DNA from: Corynebacterium lizhenjunii
GTDB taxonomy: Bacteria > Actinomycetota > Actinomycetes > Mycobacteriales > Mycobacteriaceae
Length of the DNA: 64,000 bases
Assembly (NCBI RefSeq): GCF_011038655.2
Contig: NZ_CP064954.1
Span: 496,001 to 560,000, forward strand
Reading direction: 5' to 3'
Both the position numbers and the translations under genes were made by a program. A model generated the notes under the pieces. That model was not told the DNA's origin. It did not search any database and worked only from the letters and a program-made list of their open reading frames with translations. Below, in pieces: positions 27,620 to 35,973 of this stretch. Each line of letters starts with the position of its first letter. Positions within the stretch are counted from its first letter, which is position 1.

Positions 27620-27699
27620 TGGCACATTTGTGCGCTTTAGTACCCCGCCTCCTATACAGCGAAGTCGTTATCGCGCAGAAAACGCGTCACGGTCGGCCG
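27620..27699. repeat. Dispersed intergenic element, copy 2
   Basis: Ungapped-looking relative of 8616-8696, with the best-kept block GTCGT-N3/4-GCG-N-AGAAAA-N-GCGTCA. On the minus strand both copies would encode T(H/R)FLR(K/D)(H/N)D, but copy 2 has stop codons, so coding is not supported. Confidence 0.6.
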
Positions 27700-27785
27700 G
27701 GCAATTGCTGCCCAGGAGCAGGGAGCCTGGAACGCTGGTTTCACTTGCTTACGAAAAAGTTGTCACTCCTGTCCAGGGCGGTGCG

Positions 27786-27791
27786 TATGAT
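27786..27791 (+). promoter_or_regulatory. -10 box of a probable leaderless glmM promoter
   Basis: TATGAT ends 8 nt before the glmM ATG. A TTGTCA at 27760-27765 is 20 bp upstream, longer than ideal. Confidence 0.6.
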
Positions 27792-27799
27792 GGTTAAGC

Positions 27800-29143
<1,344 letters not shown>

Positions 29144-29203
29144 TCCGCTGCGTTGCCGACAGCGCCCCTCCTGGGGCCTGTAAAAAAGTTTTTCGGGTTT
29201 CGA

Positions 29204-29241
29204 GGGAACCTTTGGTGGTCAGTCGCAGTCCAATACAGGTG
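29204..29241 (+). promoter_or_regulatory. ECF-like promoter element of the three-gene module (copy B)
   Basis: GGGAACC, 15 bp, CAGTC, then CAATACAGGTG. Base-for-base similarity and identical spacing to 20023-20060 extend over 38 bp and include an upstream A-tract (TAAAAAAGTTTTT). It lies about 80 nt before the first gene of the module. Confidence 0.65.
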
Positions 29242-29321
29242 TAAGTCATTTCCCGGGCAGGGGGCTCGGGGAGGAAGTACACCACTGTGGCTTATTTATC
29301 ACGTAGGAGGCTTCGATACCC

Positions 29322-29645
29322 GTGGCTGATGTATTTGTAGATGTCCCGCAGGCAACCACCGCGTTGCAGGGCGTGGTCAAAGAGATTGAGGGTGCCTTGG
29401 ATGGGCACCAGGCGCAGCGTCCGGCTTTCCCCGCCCAGGCGGCTGGGAAGGGCTTTGCGGGCCATGCGCAGCGCTTGCAGGCAGCGTTTGAGCGTGTGCA
29501 TTCGCGGGGCAGTCAGCGCTTTGTCCATGCCCGCGATACTGCCCAGGCTGCCATCGCGCAGTTGGATGCGGTAGCCCAAGGCGATGAGTTCTCCGCGCAG
29601 ACCCTAGCTGGGGGCGACCATATTGGTGGCGGGGGCAGGCCATGA
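29322..29645 (+). CDS. Small helical protein, first gene of ESX-coregulated module (Rv3440c-position)
   Basis: I do not recognise a named family. The 107-residue product is predicted all-helical, with the size and amphipathic pattern of a T7SS partner protein but no WXG turn. The tail is glycine-rich (GGDHIGGGGRP). The GTG start follows TAGGAGG. Its stop overlaps the next ATG (ATGA), implying coupled translation. M. tuberculosis has a protein of similar size, Rv3440c, at the same position after glmM. Confidence 0.7.
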   Translation: MADVFVDVPQATTALQGVVKEIEGALDGHQAQRPAFPAQAAGKGFAGHAQRLQAAFERVHSRGSQRFVHARDTAQAAIAQLDAVAQGDEFSAQTLAGGDHIGGGGRP

Positions 29646-31339
29646 GCACCGTGGTTAGCAGCCGCTTGCACGAGTATGCGCAGGCCGTAGCCCATTTCCA
29701 GGCCGCAGCCAAGGGGGCCTATGCAGGCCCATCGCTGCCTTTCCCGTTATTGCAGCAAATGGTGGCTAATGCGGATGGGATTGACACTGCAGAGCTCGTC
29801 CGTGGCGCCACGGTGGCGGCGGGGAAGCAGCGCAGTAAGCACGCACCGCGGGGGTTCAAGGACTTCTTATTCAGCGTCGCTGTGGAAATCGGTGCAGGCG
29901 CTTTCCTGGATCACCTGCGGCGCCTGCAGGACCATAGCGATGAGGACGCAGATGCGCGCGAGAAGCTGGTGAAGGACACCGAGTGCTGTGCCCGGTCCAT
30001 TGATGACATTGTGCATGTTTCTGACTCCGCCATCTTGGAAATCATCGCCGCCATCATTCCGATGTTGTCGTTGCTCACCCAGTTTCTCTACCGCATGCAC
30101 CCGGTGGCAATGGCGCTGGTGCCGGCGATAGCGTTGGCGGGCGATCGCCTGATTGAGGCCGCCAACCGCGCCATTTCGAGCACCTGCCGCGACCGGGATG
30201 ATTCCCTGGAGCAGTGCTACACCGCCCTGGAGGCGTGCTGCGAGCAGGCCTGTTCGACTGAGGTGCCCAAGGATGTGGCCAAGCCCGCACAGCCGGATTG
30301 CACTGCTACCTGTACCGCGCCTGCCCCGGAGGCTACAACGGCGCCAGCCGCTGCGTGCCCTGCACCGGAGACTCCTGCGTGCCCGCCCCCGGCCACCGCG
30401 CCTGCTGGCTCCAGCTCTAGCTTGCCGATGCCCCCGCAGTCACCCCAGGCACCCGCCTCGCCGGCACCAGTGTCCCAGGTGCCTGTGTCCCCGGCAGCGG
30501 CGAACCCAGCGCCGGTGCACCCGTCACCGGGAAGCTCCACGCCTGGAAGTTCGGTGCCTGGAAGTTCGGTGCCTGGAAGTTCGGTGCCTGGAAGTTCGGT
30601 GCCGGTGCACCCGACCCCTGTGCGTCCGGAGCAGCCCGCCACCTGCGGTTGTTCGCACTCGCACACGCCGAGCGAGCCTTGCACCAAGCCGCACGCTGTA
30701 CAGCCACAACCCAAACCGGAACCACATCCACAGCCGGAACCGAAGCCGGAACCTCATCCTGAGCCAAAGTCGAATCAGCCCACGCCGAAGGTGTGCCACC
30801 CCGTGGAATGCCCACCGGCTGAAGCCACCCCCACGCCGACGCCAAAGCCAGATTCCTGTCCGTCAACGCCGCACACGTCGGTAGCCTGCGAACCAGCGGT
30901 GAGCTGCAGCGGTATCTTGGGTGCGGTAGGCATTGGGGTGGCCATAGTGGGCATCGGCGCTCTGATCGCGGCAGCGGTGGACTTCTTTAGCCACCTGGAG
31001 TTGCCAGACTTGACCCCGCCGGGCGCACCGGAACCCCCGGCGCCGCCAGCACCGGCGGCGCCAGAATCTGGCCCGGCGCCGCATCCCGCTGATGGGGTCA
31101 TCACTCCTCCGGAGGAACTGGGCAAGGTCAAGGAGCCACCACCGCCAGCACAAAAGGTTGCTATGCAGGGGTCCGCTCCGGGCCCGGCACCCTCCGCTCC
31201 GGGGCCGGCAGCCTCTGCTGCGGGACCTGTACCGGCAGCGTCTGGGCCCGCACCGGCGGTGGAGTGCACGCCCACAGCAAGTGGGTCAGCTACATCGAGT
31301 GGATCTAGTCAACGAGCCCGGAAGGCAGGTCAGTGGTAA
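29642..31339 (+). CDS. Proline- and cysteine-rich membrane protein, second gene of the module (Rv3439c-position)
   Basis: Function unknown. The 565-residue chain has a helical N-terminal region (about 1-200) with a hydrophobic hairpin at about 123-165. A ~215-residue Pro/Ser/Ala-rich domain with roughly 15 of about 20 cysteines follows, then a TM helix at about 422-448 and a Pro/Ala-rich tail. Four SVPG-type pentapeptides come from a 15-bp tandem repeat at 30534-30603. Nearby PEPHPQPEPKPEPHPEPK is a wall-spanning-type sequence. M. tuberculosis Rv3439c, described as Ala/Pro-rich, is the positional counterpart. The stop overlaps the third gene by one base. Confidence 0.75.
   Translation: MSTVVSSRLHEYAQAVAHFQAAAKGAYAGPSLPFPLLQQMVANADGIDTAELVRGATVAAGKQRSKHAPRGFKDFLFSVAVEIGAGAFLDHLRRLQDHSDEDADAREKLVKDTECCARSIDDIVHVSDSAILEIIAAIIPMLSLLTQFLYRMHPVAMALVPAIALAGDRLIEAANRAISSTCRDRDDSLEQCYTALEACCEQACSTEVPKDVAKPAQPDCTATCTAPAPEATTAPAAACPAPETPACPPPATAPAGSSSSLPMPPQSPQAPASPAPVSQVPVSPAAANPAPVHPSPGSSTPGSSVPGSSVPGSSVPGSSVPVHPTPVRPEQPATCGCSHSHTPSEPCTKPHAVQPQPKPEPHPQPEPKPEPHPEPKSNQPTPKVCHPVECPPAEATPTPTPKPDSCPSTPHTSVACEPAVSCSGILGAVGIGVAIVGIGALIAAAVDFFSHLELPDLTPPGAPEPPAPPAPAAPESGPAPHPADGVITPPEELGKVKEPPPPAQKVAMQGSAPGPAPSAPGPAASAAGPVPAASGPAPAVECTPTASGSATSSGSSQRARKAGQW
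30534..30603. repeat. 15-bp coding tandem repeat
   Basis: GGAAGTTCGGTGCCT is repeated about four times almost perfectly, encoding PGSSV units, preceded by one diverged unit (PGSST). Confidence 0.9.
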
Positions 31340-31602
31340 TGGATTTTGAAGAATTTGCCCGCTCATTTCGCCAGCGAACGGCTAGCCGGCTCATTGAGTT
31401 CGAACACAGCCTGGCCAAAGCACAGGCTGACATAGAAAAAGCTGCGCGCGAAGCTCGGGCGCAGCAGGGGAGGAGCCAGGTGGGGCCGCAGGGGGCATCG
31501 GCAAGCCCTGGCAAGGAGGGCTACGGCCAGCAGGCGGCCTGCCACCCGCGCCAGCAAGTGGGGCAGTCGCGGCAGGTCAAGTCCGTGTTCCGGCGCGGTT
31601 AG
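31339..31602 (+). CDS. Small basic protein, third gene of the module
   Basis: Unrecognised 87-residue product. Residues 1-50 form one amphipathic helix (MDFEEFARSFRQRTASRL, then an Ala/Glu/Arg-rich stretch), followed by a Gln/Gly/Arg-rich disordered tail. The ATG overlaps the preceding TAA by one base, so it is translationally coupled. An exact copy of the 13-bp word (31494-31506, ASAS) marks the junction of helix and tail. It ends 3 nt after the convergent hydrolase gene's stop begins. Confidence 0.65.
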   Translation: MDFEEFARSFRQRTASRLIEFEHSLAKAQADIEKAAREARAQQGRSQVGPQGASASPGKEGYGQQAACHPRQQVGQSRQVKSVFRRG

Positions 31603-32432
31603 CCGTCGTAGGCCAATAGGGCCTTCTTGCGGATGTCCTGGGCATCGGGCGACTTGACGCCCCTGCCGGAGGCATCTGCGGCGGCGAAGTCTGCGTACTT
31701 CTTCTCCCCGTCGAGCACATGAAGCAAAAAGCCCGTGAGCAAAGCGCGGGCGGTCTCCCGGGGACCAGTCTGGAAAGCTCCAGTGCCAATGAGCAGCTTG
31801 TGCCAGGTGTCCTCGCTGAAGCCGGACTGGGTGCCCTTGGCTAGCTCGCGGAAAGCGACGTCGCCGCCCCAGTTGCGCACAATGCGAGAGGGGTTGCCGG
31901 CGCTAAAAATATCGTCACGCTCAGAGCCAATAAACAGACCGGGAACAGTCACGGACTTTGCGGCCTCCTCAGCAGAAGGGGCTACCTTGGCGGGGTAAAG
32001 GCCCGCCACCGCGCGGACCTTGTCATTGTCCACCGCGCCGAGCACGGCCGCACCGCCACCCATGCCGTGGCCCACCATGCCTAACTTGGCGGGCGAGACC
32101 GTGACATTGCCCTGGCCAAGCTTGACGCCAGCGGCAATCTGCAAAGCGGACTCCATGTCAGAAACCAAGTTGCGATGGTTGGGAATAAACCCAGTCTCCG
32201 TATCCGGGGCGGCAACCACAATGCCCCAGCTAGCCAGATGGCGCAGCGTGCCGTGGTAGTCCTTGACCCGCTTGCGCCAGTCATGGCCAAAAGCGACAGC
32301 GGGCACGCCCTTGCCCTCAGCAGGAGCGTAGATTCTGCCTTGGATACCGGCGTAGTTGAGATCGCCCACCAGCACGCGGTGCGGGCCACGCTTGGACAGG
32401 GTTGCTAGGTGCTTATTCAAATTCGCAGACAC
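31599..32432 (-). CDS. Alpha/beta-hydrolase-fold protein lacking the nucleophilic serine
   Basis: The 277-residue protein resembles dienelactone-hydrolase/PET-hydrolase-like enzymes (AVAFGHDWRK oxyanion region, acid in SERDDIF, His in EDTWHKL). At the nucleophile elbow it reads GHGMGGG where the family has GHSMGGG, so the catalytic Ser is Gly. It may be a non-catalytic relative, or use another residue. The GTG at 32432 is preferred because TATCCT lies 7 nt upstream. It is convergent to the three-gene module and divergent from glmS, like Rv3438 in M. tuberculosis. Confidence 0.75.
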   Translation of the reverse strand: MSANLNKHLATLSKRGPHRVLVGDLNYAGIQGRIYAPAEGKGVPAVAFGHDWRKRVKDYHGTLRHLASWGIVVAAPDTETGFIPNHRNLVSDMESALQIAAGVKLGQGNVTVSPAKLGMVGHGMGGGAAVLGAVDNDKVRAVAGLYPAKVAPSAEEAAKSVTVPGLFIGSERDDIFSAGNPSRIVRNWGGDVAFRELAKGTQSGFSEDTWHKLLIGTGAFQTGPRETARALLTGFLLHVLDGEKKYADFAAADASGRGVKSPDAQDIRKKALLAYDG

Positions 32433-32503
32433 GCTCTTTAGGATAGAGCAAAGCGCACGCGGCGTGTGGCACCTGGCCAAAACATGGGGTTACCCATATG
32501 GGG

Positions 32504-32509
32504 TAAGGT
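32504..32509 (+). promoter_or_regulatory. -10 box of a probable leaderless glmS promoter
   Basis: TAAGGT ends 8 nt before the glmS ATG at 32518. The divergent hydrolase -10 (TATCCT, 32445-32440 on the minus strand) lies about 60 bp away. Confidence 0.5.
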
Positions 32510-32517
32510 CTGAGTCT

Positions 32518-34389
32518 ATGTGTGGAATCGTAGGATATGTTGGCCACCCGAACCAAGGCCGTGAATACTTTGCCCTCGACGTGATACTGGAGGGTTTGCG
32601 GCGCCTGGAATATCGCGGCTATGACTCCGCTGGCGTGGCGGTGTATGCCGACGGAGAAATTGGCTGGCGGAAGAAAGCCGGCAAGGTAGCGGCGCTGGAA
32701 GAAGAGATTTCTGCGCGCCCGTTGCCGGAGTCCGTACTGGGCATTGGCCACACGCGCTGGGCTACTCACGGTGGACCCTCGGACCTTAACTCCCACCCAC
32801 ATGTTGTTGACGGCGGCCAGCTGGCCGTGGTGCACAACGGCATTATTGAAAACTTTGCTGAGCTCAAATCCCAGCTGGTAGCCAAGGGCTACAACTTCGT
32901 CTCGGAGACAGATACTGAAGTAGCCGCCACCCTGTTGGGAGAAGTTTTCCACAATGAAGCCGGCCAAGACCTCACCCGGGCTATGCAGCTGACCTGCCAG
33001 CAACTAGACGGCGCCTTTACGATTTTGGCCATCCACGCCCAGCAGCCGGACCGCATTGTGGCCGCGCGCCGGGATTCGCCGTTGGTCATTGGCCTGGGCG
33101 AAGGGGAGAACTTCCTGGGTTCGGACGTGTCTGGGTTTATTGACTACACCAAGTCGGCGGTGGAAATGGACAATGACCAGGTGGTCACCATCACCGCCGA
33201 TGAGGTGCAGATTACCGACTACCAGGGCGCCGCCGCTGAGGGCAAGTCCTTCCACATCGACTGGGATGCTGCCTCCGCGAAGAAAGACGGCTTCAACTCC
33301 TTTATGGAAAAGGAGATCCATGATCAGCCAGCGGCGGTGCGCGATACCCTTATGGGCCGGTTTGATGAGCAGAATAAACTAGCGCTAGATGAGCTCCACA
33401 TTGAGGAATCGGTGCTGAAGTCTATTGACAAGATCATTGTCATCGCCTGTGGTACGGCGGCCTATGCCGGACACGTGGCGCGCTATGCCATTGAGCACTG
33501 GTGCCGGATCCCCACCGAGGTGGAGCTGGCCCACGAGTTCCGCTACCGTGACCCCATCGTGACAGAAAAGACACTGGTGGTAGCACTGTCGCAGTCGGGC
33601 GAGACCATGGATACCCTCATGGCTGTGCGCCACGCCCGCCAGCAGGGGGCCAAGGTCATTGCTATCTGCAATACCCAGGGCTCCTCCATTCCGCGCGAGT
33701 CCGATGCCGCCTTGTATACCCACGCAGGGCCCGAAATCGCCGTTGCCTCCACTAAGGCTTTCTTGGCCCAAATTACCGCCACTTATCTGCTGGGGCTGTA
33801 CCTGGCACAGCTGCGCGGCAATATGTTTGCTGATGAAGTTCAGTCCGTGCTCCAGGAACTGCGCGCCATGCCGGAGAAAATCCAGACCGTGATCGACGGC
33901 GGGGACCAGGTAGCTGAGCTGGCGCAGTCGATGAAGGACGCCAAGTCCGTGCTCTTCCTGGGCCGTCACGTGGGCTTCCCGGTCGCGCTGGAAGGTGCGC
34001 TGAAGCTCAAAGAGATCGCCTACCTGCACGCGGAGGGCTTTGCCGCCGGGGAGCTTAAGCACGGCCCGATTGCTCTGATTGAAGAAGGCCAGCCGGTCTT
34101 TGTCATCGTGCCCTCCCCGCGCGGGCGCGACTCCCTGCACTCCAAGGTGGTCTCCAACATTCAGGAGGTGCGCGCCCGCGGGGCCATCACCATCGTTATC
34201 GCGGAGGAAGGCGATAGCGCCGTAGACGCCTACGCTAACCACATCATTCGCATCCCGCAGGCCCCGACGCTGATGCAGCCACTGCTGGCCACGGTGCCCC
34301 TGCAGATCTTTGCCTGCCACGTGGCGCAGGCTAAGAACTACGACGTCGACCAGCCGCGCAACCTGGCCAAGTCCGTCACGGTGGAATAG
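32518..34389 (+). CDS. glmS: Glutamine-fructose-6-phosphate aminotransferase (isomerizing)
   Basis: First committed step of amino-sugar synthesis: fructose-6-phosphate plus glutamine gives glucosamine-6-phosphate. The 623-residue enzyme starts MCGIVGYVG, with the N-terminal nucleophile C2. The class II glutaminase domain (about 1-225) is followed by two SIS domains and the C-terminal DVDQPRNLAKSVTVE. This start is required because C2 must be exposed after Met removal; longer frames upstream are therefore wrong. No glmS ribozyme is seen. Confidence 0.96.
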   Translation: MCGIVGYVGHPNQGREYFALDVILEGLRRLEYRGYDSAGVAVYADGEIGWRKKAGKVAALEEEISARPLPESVLGIGHTRWATHGGPSDLNSHPHVVDGGQLAVVHNGIIENFAELKSQLVAKGYNFVSETDTEVAATLLGEVFHNEAGQDLTRAMQLTCQQLDGAFTILAIHAQQPDRIVAARRDSPLVIGLGEGENFLGSDVSGFIDYTKSAVEMDNDQVVTITADEVQITDYQGAAAEGKSFHIDWDAASAKKDGFNSFMEKEIHDQPAAVRDTLMGRFDEQNKLALDELHIEESVLKSIDKIIVIACGTAAYAGHVARYAIEHWCRIPTEVELAHEFRYRDPIVTEKTLVVALSQSGETMDTLMAVRHARQQGAKVIAICNTQGSSIPRESDAALYTHAGPEIAVASTKAFLAQITATYLLGLYLAQLRGNMFADEVQSVLQELRAMPEKIQTVIDGGDQVAELAQSMKDAKSVLFLGRHVGFPVALEGALKLKEIAYLHAEGFAAGELKHGPIALIEEGQPVFVIVPSPRGRDSLHSKVVSNIQEVRARGAITIVIAEEGDSAVDAYANHIIRIPQAPTLMQPLLATVPLQIFACHVAQAKNYDVDQPRNLAKSVTVE

Positions 34390-34418
34390 GCTGCGCGCCG
34401 GGTGGCACAATGGTGCCT

Positions 34419-35516
34419 ATGCTCAAAACCCGCATTGACTTAGATGCCATCGCCCACAACGTGGGCTACTTCAAAAACCTCGTGGGCCCGGATGTGGCGC
34501 TGATGGCCGTGGTCAAAGCAGACGCCTATGGCCACGGGGCCGTGCGGGTGGCCGCCACTATGGAACGCGCCGGTGCTGACGCCTTCGGGGTGGCCACGGT
34601 GGGGGAGGCAGTGGCGTTGCGCGATAGCGGCATCGGCAAGCCAATTCTGGCCTGGATTTGGGACCCGGAACAGGACCTGGCAGAGCCGCTGGCGGCAGGA
34701 ATCGACCTGGCGGTGCCCAGCCTGCGGCACGCACAGGTGCTGGTGGAGGCGGGGATTCCAGCGCGCGTTTATATCAAGGTGGAGACCGGGATGCACCGCG
34801 CCGGGGTGGACCCGCAGCAGTGGGCGCAGGTGTTTGCGCTGCTGGGGCAGGCCCCGCACATCACGGTGCTGGGTCTGATGTCGCACCTGGCGTGTGCTGA
34901 TGAAGCCAACCACCCCCATACCGATGCCCAGGCGCAGGCCTTTGCCCAGGCACTGGCCGCCGCTCGCGCCGCCGGCCTGGACTGCCCCGTTAATCACCTG
35001 TGTAATACCCCCGGCACGCTTAGCCGCCCTGACCTGCATCACCAGCAGGTGCGCGTGGGGGTGGGGCTTTATGGTCTAGAGCCCATCGCGGGGCTAGACC
35101 ATGGGCTGCGCCCAGCCATGACGTGGGCGGCAACCGTCGCGGACGTCAAGCCCATCGCGGCCGGGGAGGGGACGTGCTACGGCCTGACCTGGACGGCGCA
35201 GCAACCCGGCTACTTGGCTAATATCCCGGTCGGTTACGCCGACGGCCTACCGCGGGCATTCCAGGGGGCGCTGGAGGTGGGTATCGGCGGCAAACGCTAC
35301 CCGCAGGTAGGCCGAGTGTGTATGGACCAAATTGTGGTCTACCTGGAGGATAACCCCTTCAAGGTGTCCCCAGGGGAGGAGGCCATCATCTTTGGCACCG
35401 GCGGTATGTCCGCGACGGAGCTAGCCACCGCCGCGGGCACGATCAACTATGAGGTGGTGTGCCGGCCCACCGGGCGCACCCGCCGCATCTATGAGGGAGG
35501 GATCACCTTTGCGTAG
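34419..35516 (+). CDS. alr: Alanine racemase
   Basis: PLP enzyme making D-Ala for peptidoglycan. The lysine Schiff-base residue is K33 in VVKADAYGHG, and the C-terminal catalytic Tyr region (GTCYGLTW, then VGYADGLPR) and RVCMDQ are present. The 365-residue length is typical. The ATG at 34419 is preferred to 34410 because CACAAT (34406-34411) overlaps the earlier ATG and lies 7 nt before this one. The stop overlaps tsaE by 8 bases. Confidence 0.95.
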   Translation: MLKTRIDLDAIAHNVGYFKNLVGPDVALMAVVKADAYGHGAVRVAATMERAGADAFGVATVGEAVALRDSGIGKPILAWIWDPEQDLAEPLAAGIDLAVPSLRHAQVLVEAGIPARVYIKVETGMHRAGVDPQQWAQVFALLGQAPHITVLGLMSHLACADEANHPHTDAQAQAFAQALAAARAAGLDCPVNHLCNTPGTLSRPDLHHQQVRVGVGLYGLEPIAGLDHGLRPAMTWAATVADVKPIAAGEGTCYGLTWTAQQPGYLANIPVGYADGLPRAFQGALEVGIGGKRYPQVGRVCMDQIVVYLEDNPFKVSPGEEAIIFGTGGMSATELATAAGTINYEVVCRPTGRTRRIYEGGITFA

Positions 35517-35973
35517 TGATTTTCCGCACGCGGGAACTGAAGTCGCCGCCACGGCGGAACAAGCCCAAGAGCTCGGCGCACGGCTAGGGGCCGCCCTTGA
35601 AGCCGGAGACGTGGTCATCCTGGACGGCCCCCTGGGCGCCGGGAAAACCACCTTTACCCAGGGCATAGCCCGCGGCATGGGGGTCAAGGGGCGGGTTACC
35701 TCGCCCACCTTCGTGATTGCCCGCGAGCACCGTTCGCAGGTGGGCGGGCCGGCCCTGGTGCACGTTGATGCCTACCGTCTGCTAGACCAGTCCACGGATC
35801 CGCTGGGGGAGCTTGACGCCCTAGACTTGGACACGGAGCTCGACCAGGCAGTGGTTGTCGCCGAATGGGGCGGCGGACTGGTGGAGCAGATTGCGCAGAG
35901 TTATCTCTTCGTCACCATCAACCGGGAGGCGGAAGATGACACCCGAGTCTTTAGTTGGAACATGGTGCATTAG
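35509..35973 (+). CDS. tsaE: tRNA threonylcarbamoyladenosine biosynthesis ATPase TsaE
   Basis: P-loop ATPase that works with TsaB and TsaD in forming t6A37 in tRNA. The 154-residue product has Walker A GPLGAGKTTFTQG at 40-52 and the SPTFVIAREH segment. The TTG start at 35509 has GGGAGG 9 nt upstream and overlaps the alr stop. A longer in-frame ATG at 35449 lies deep in alr and gives unrelated residues. tsaB and tsaD follow 2 kb downstream. Confidence 0.9.
   Translation: MRSDFPHAGTEVAATAEQAQELGARLGAALEAGDVVILDGPLGAGKTTFTQGIARGMGVKGRVTSPTFVIAREHRSQVGGPALVHVDAYRLLDQSTDPLGELDALDLDTELDQAVVVAEWGGGLVEQIAQSYLFVTINREAEDDTRVFSWNMVH

Larger units (their letters stand above)
27438..27799. other. rpsI-glmM gap: terminator, dispersed element, glmM promoter
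   Basis: No gene is supported in these 362 bases. They contain the rpsI terminator, copy 2 of the 80-bp dispersed element and the glmM -10 box. Confidence 0.7.

Noticed and set aside
27620..27699. Minus-strand peptide shared with 8616-8696 as a hidden small gene
   Set aside because: The 27620-27699 copy has in-frame stops and neither copy has a start with a ribosome-binding site; treated as a DNA element.
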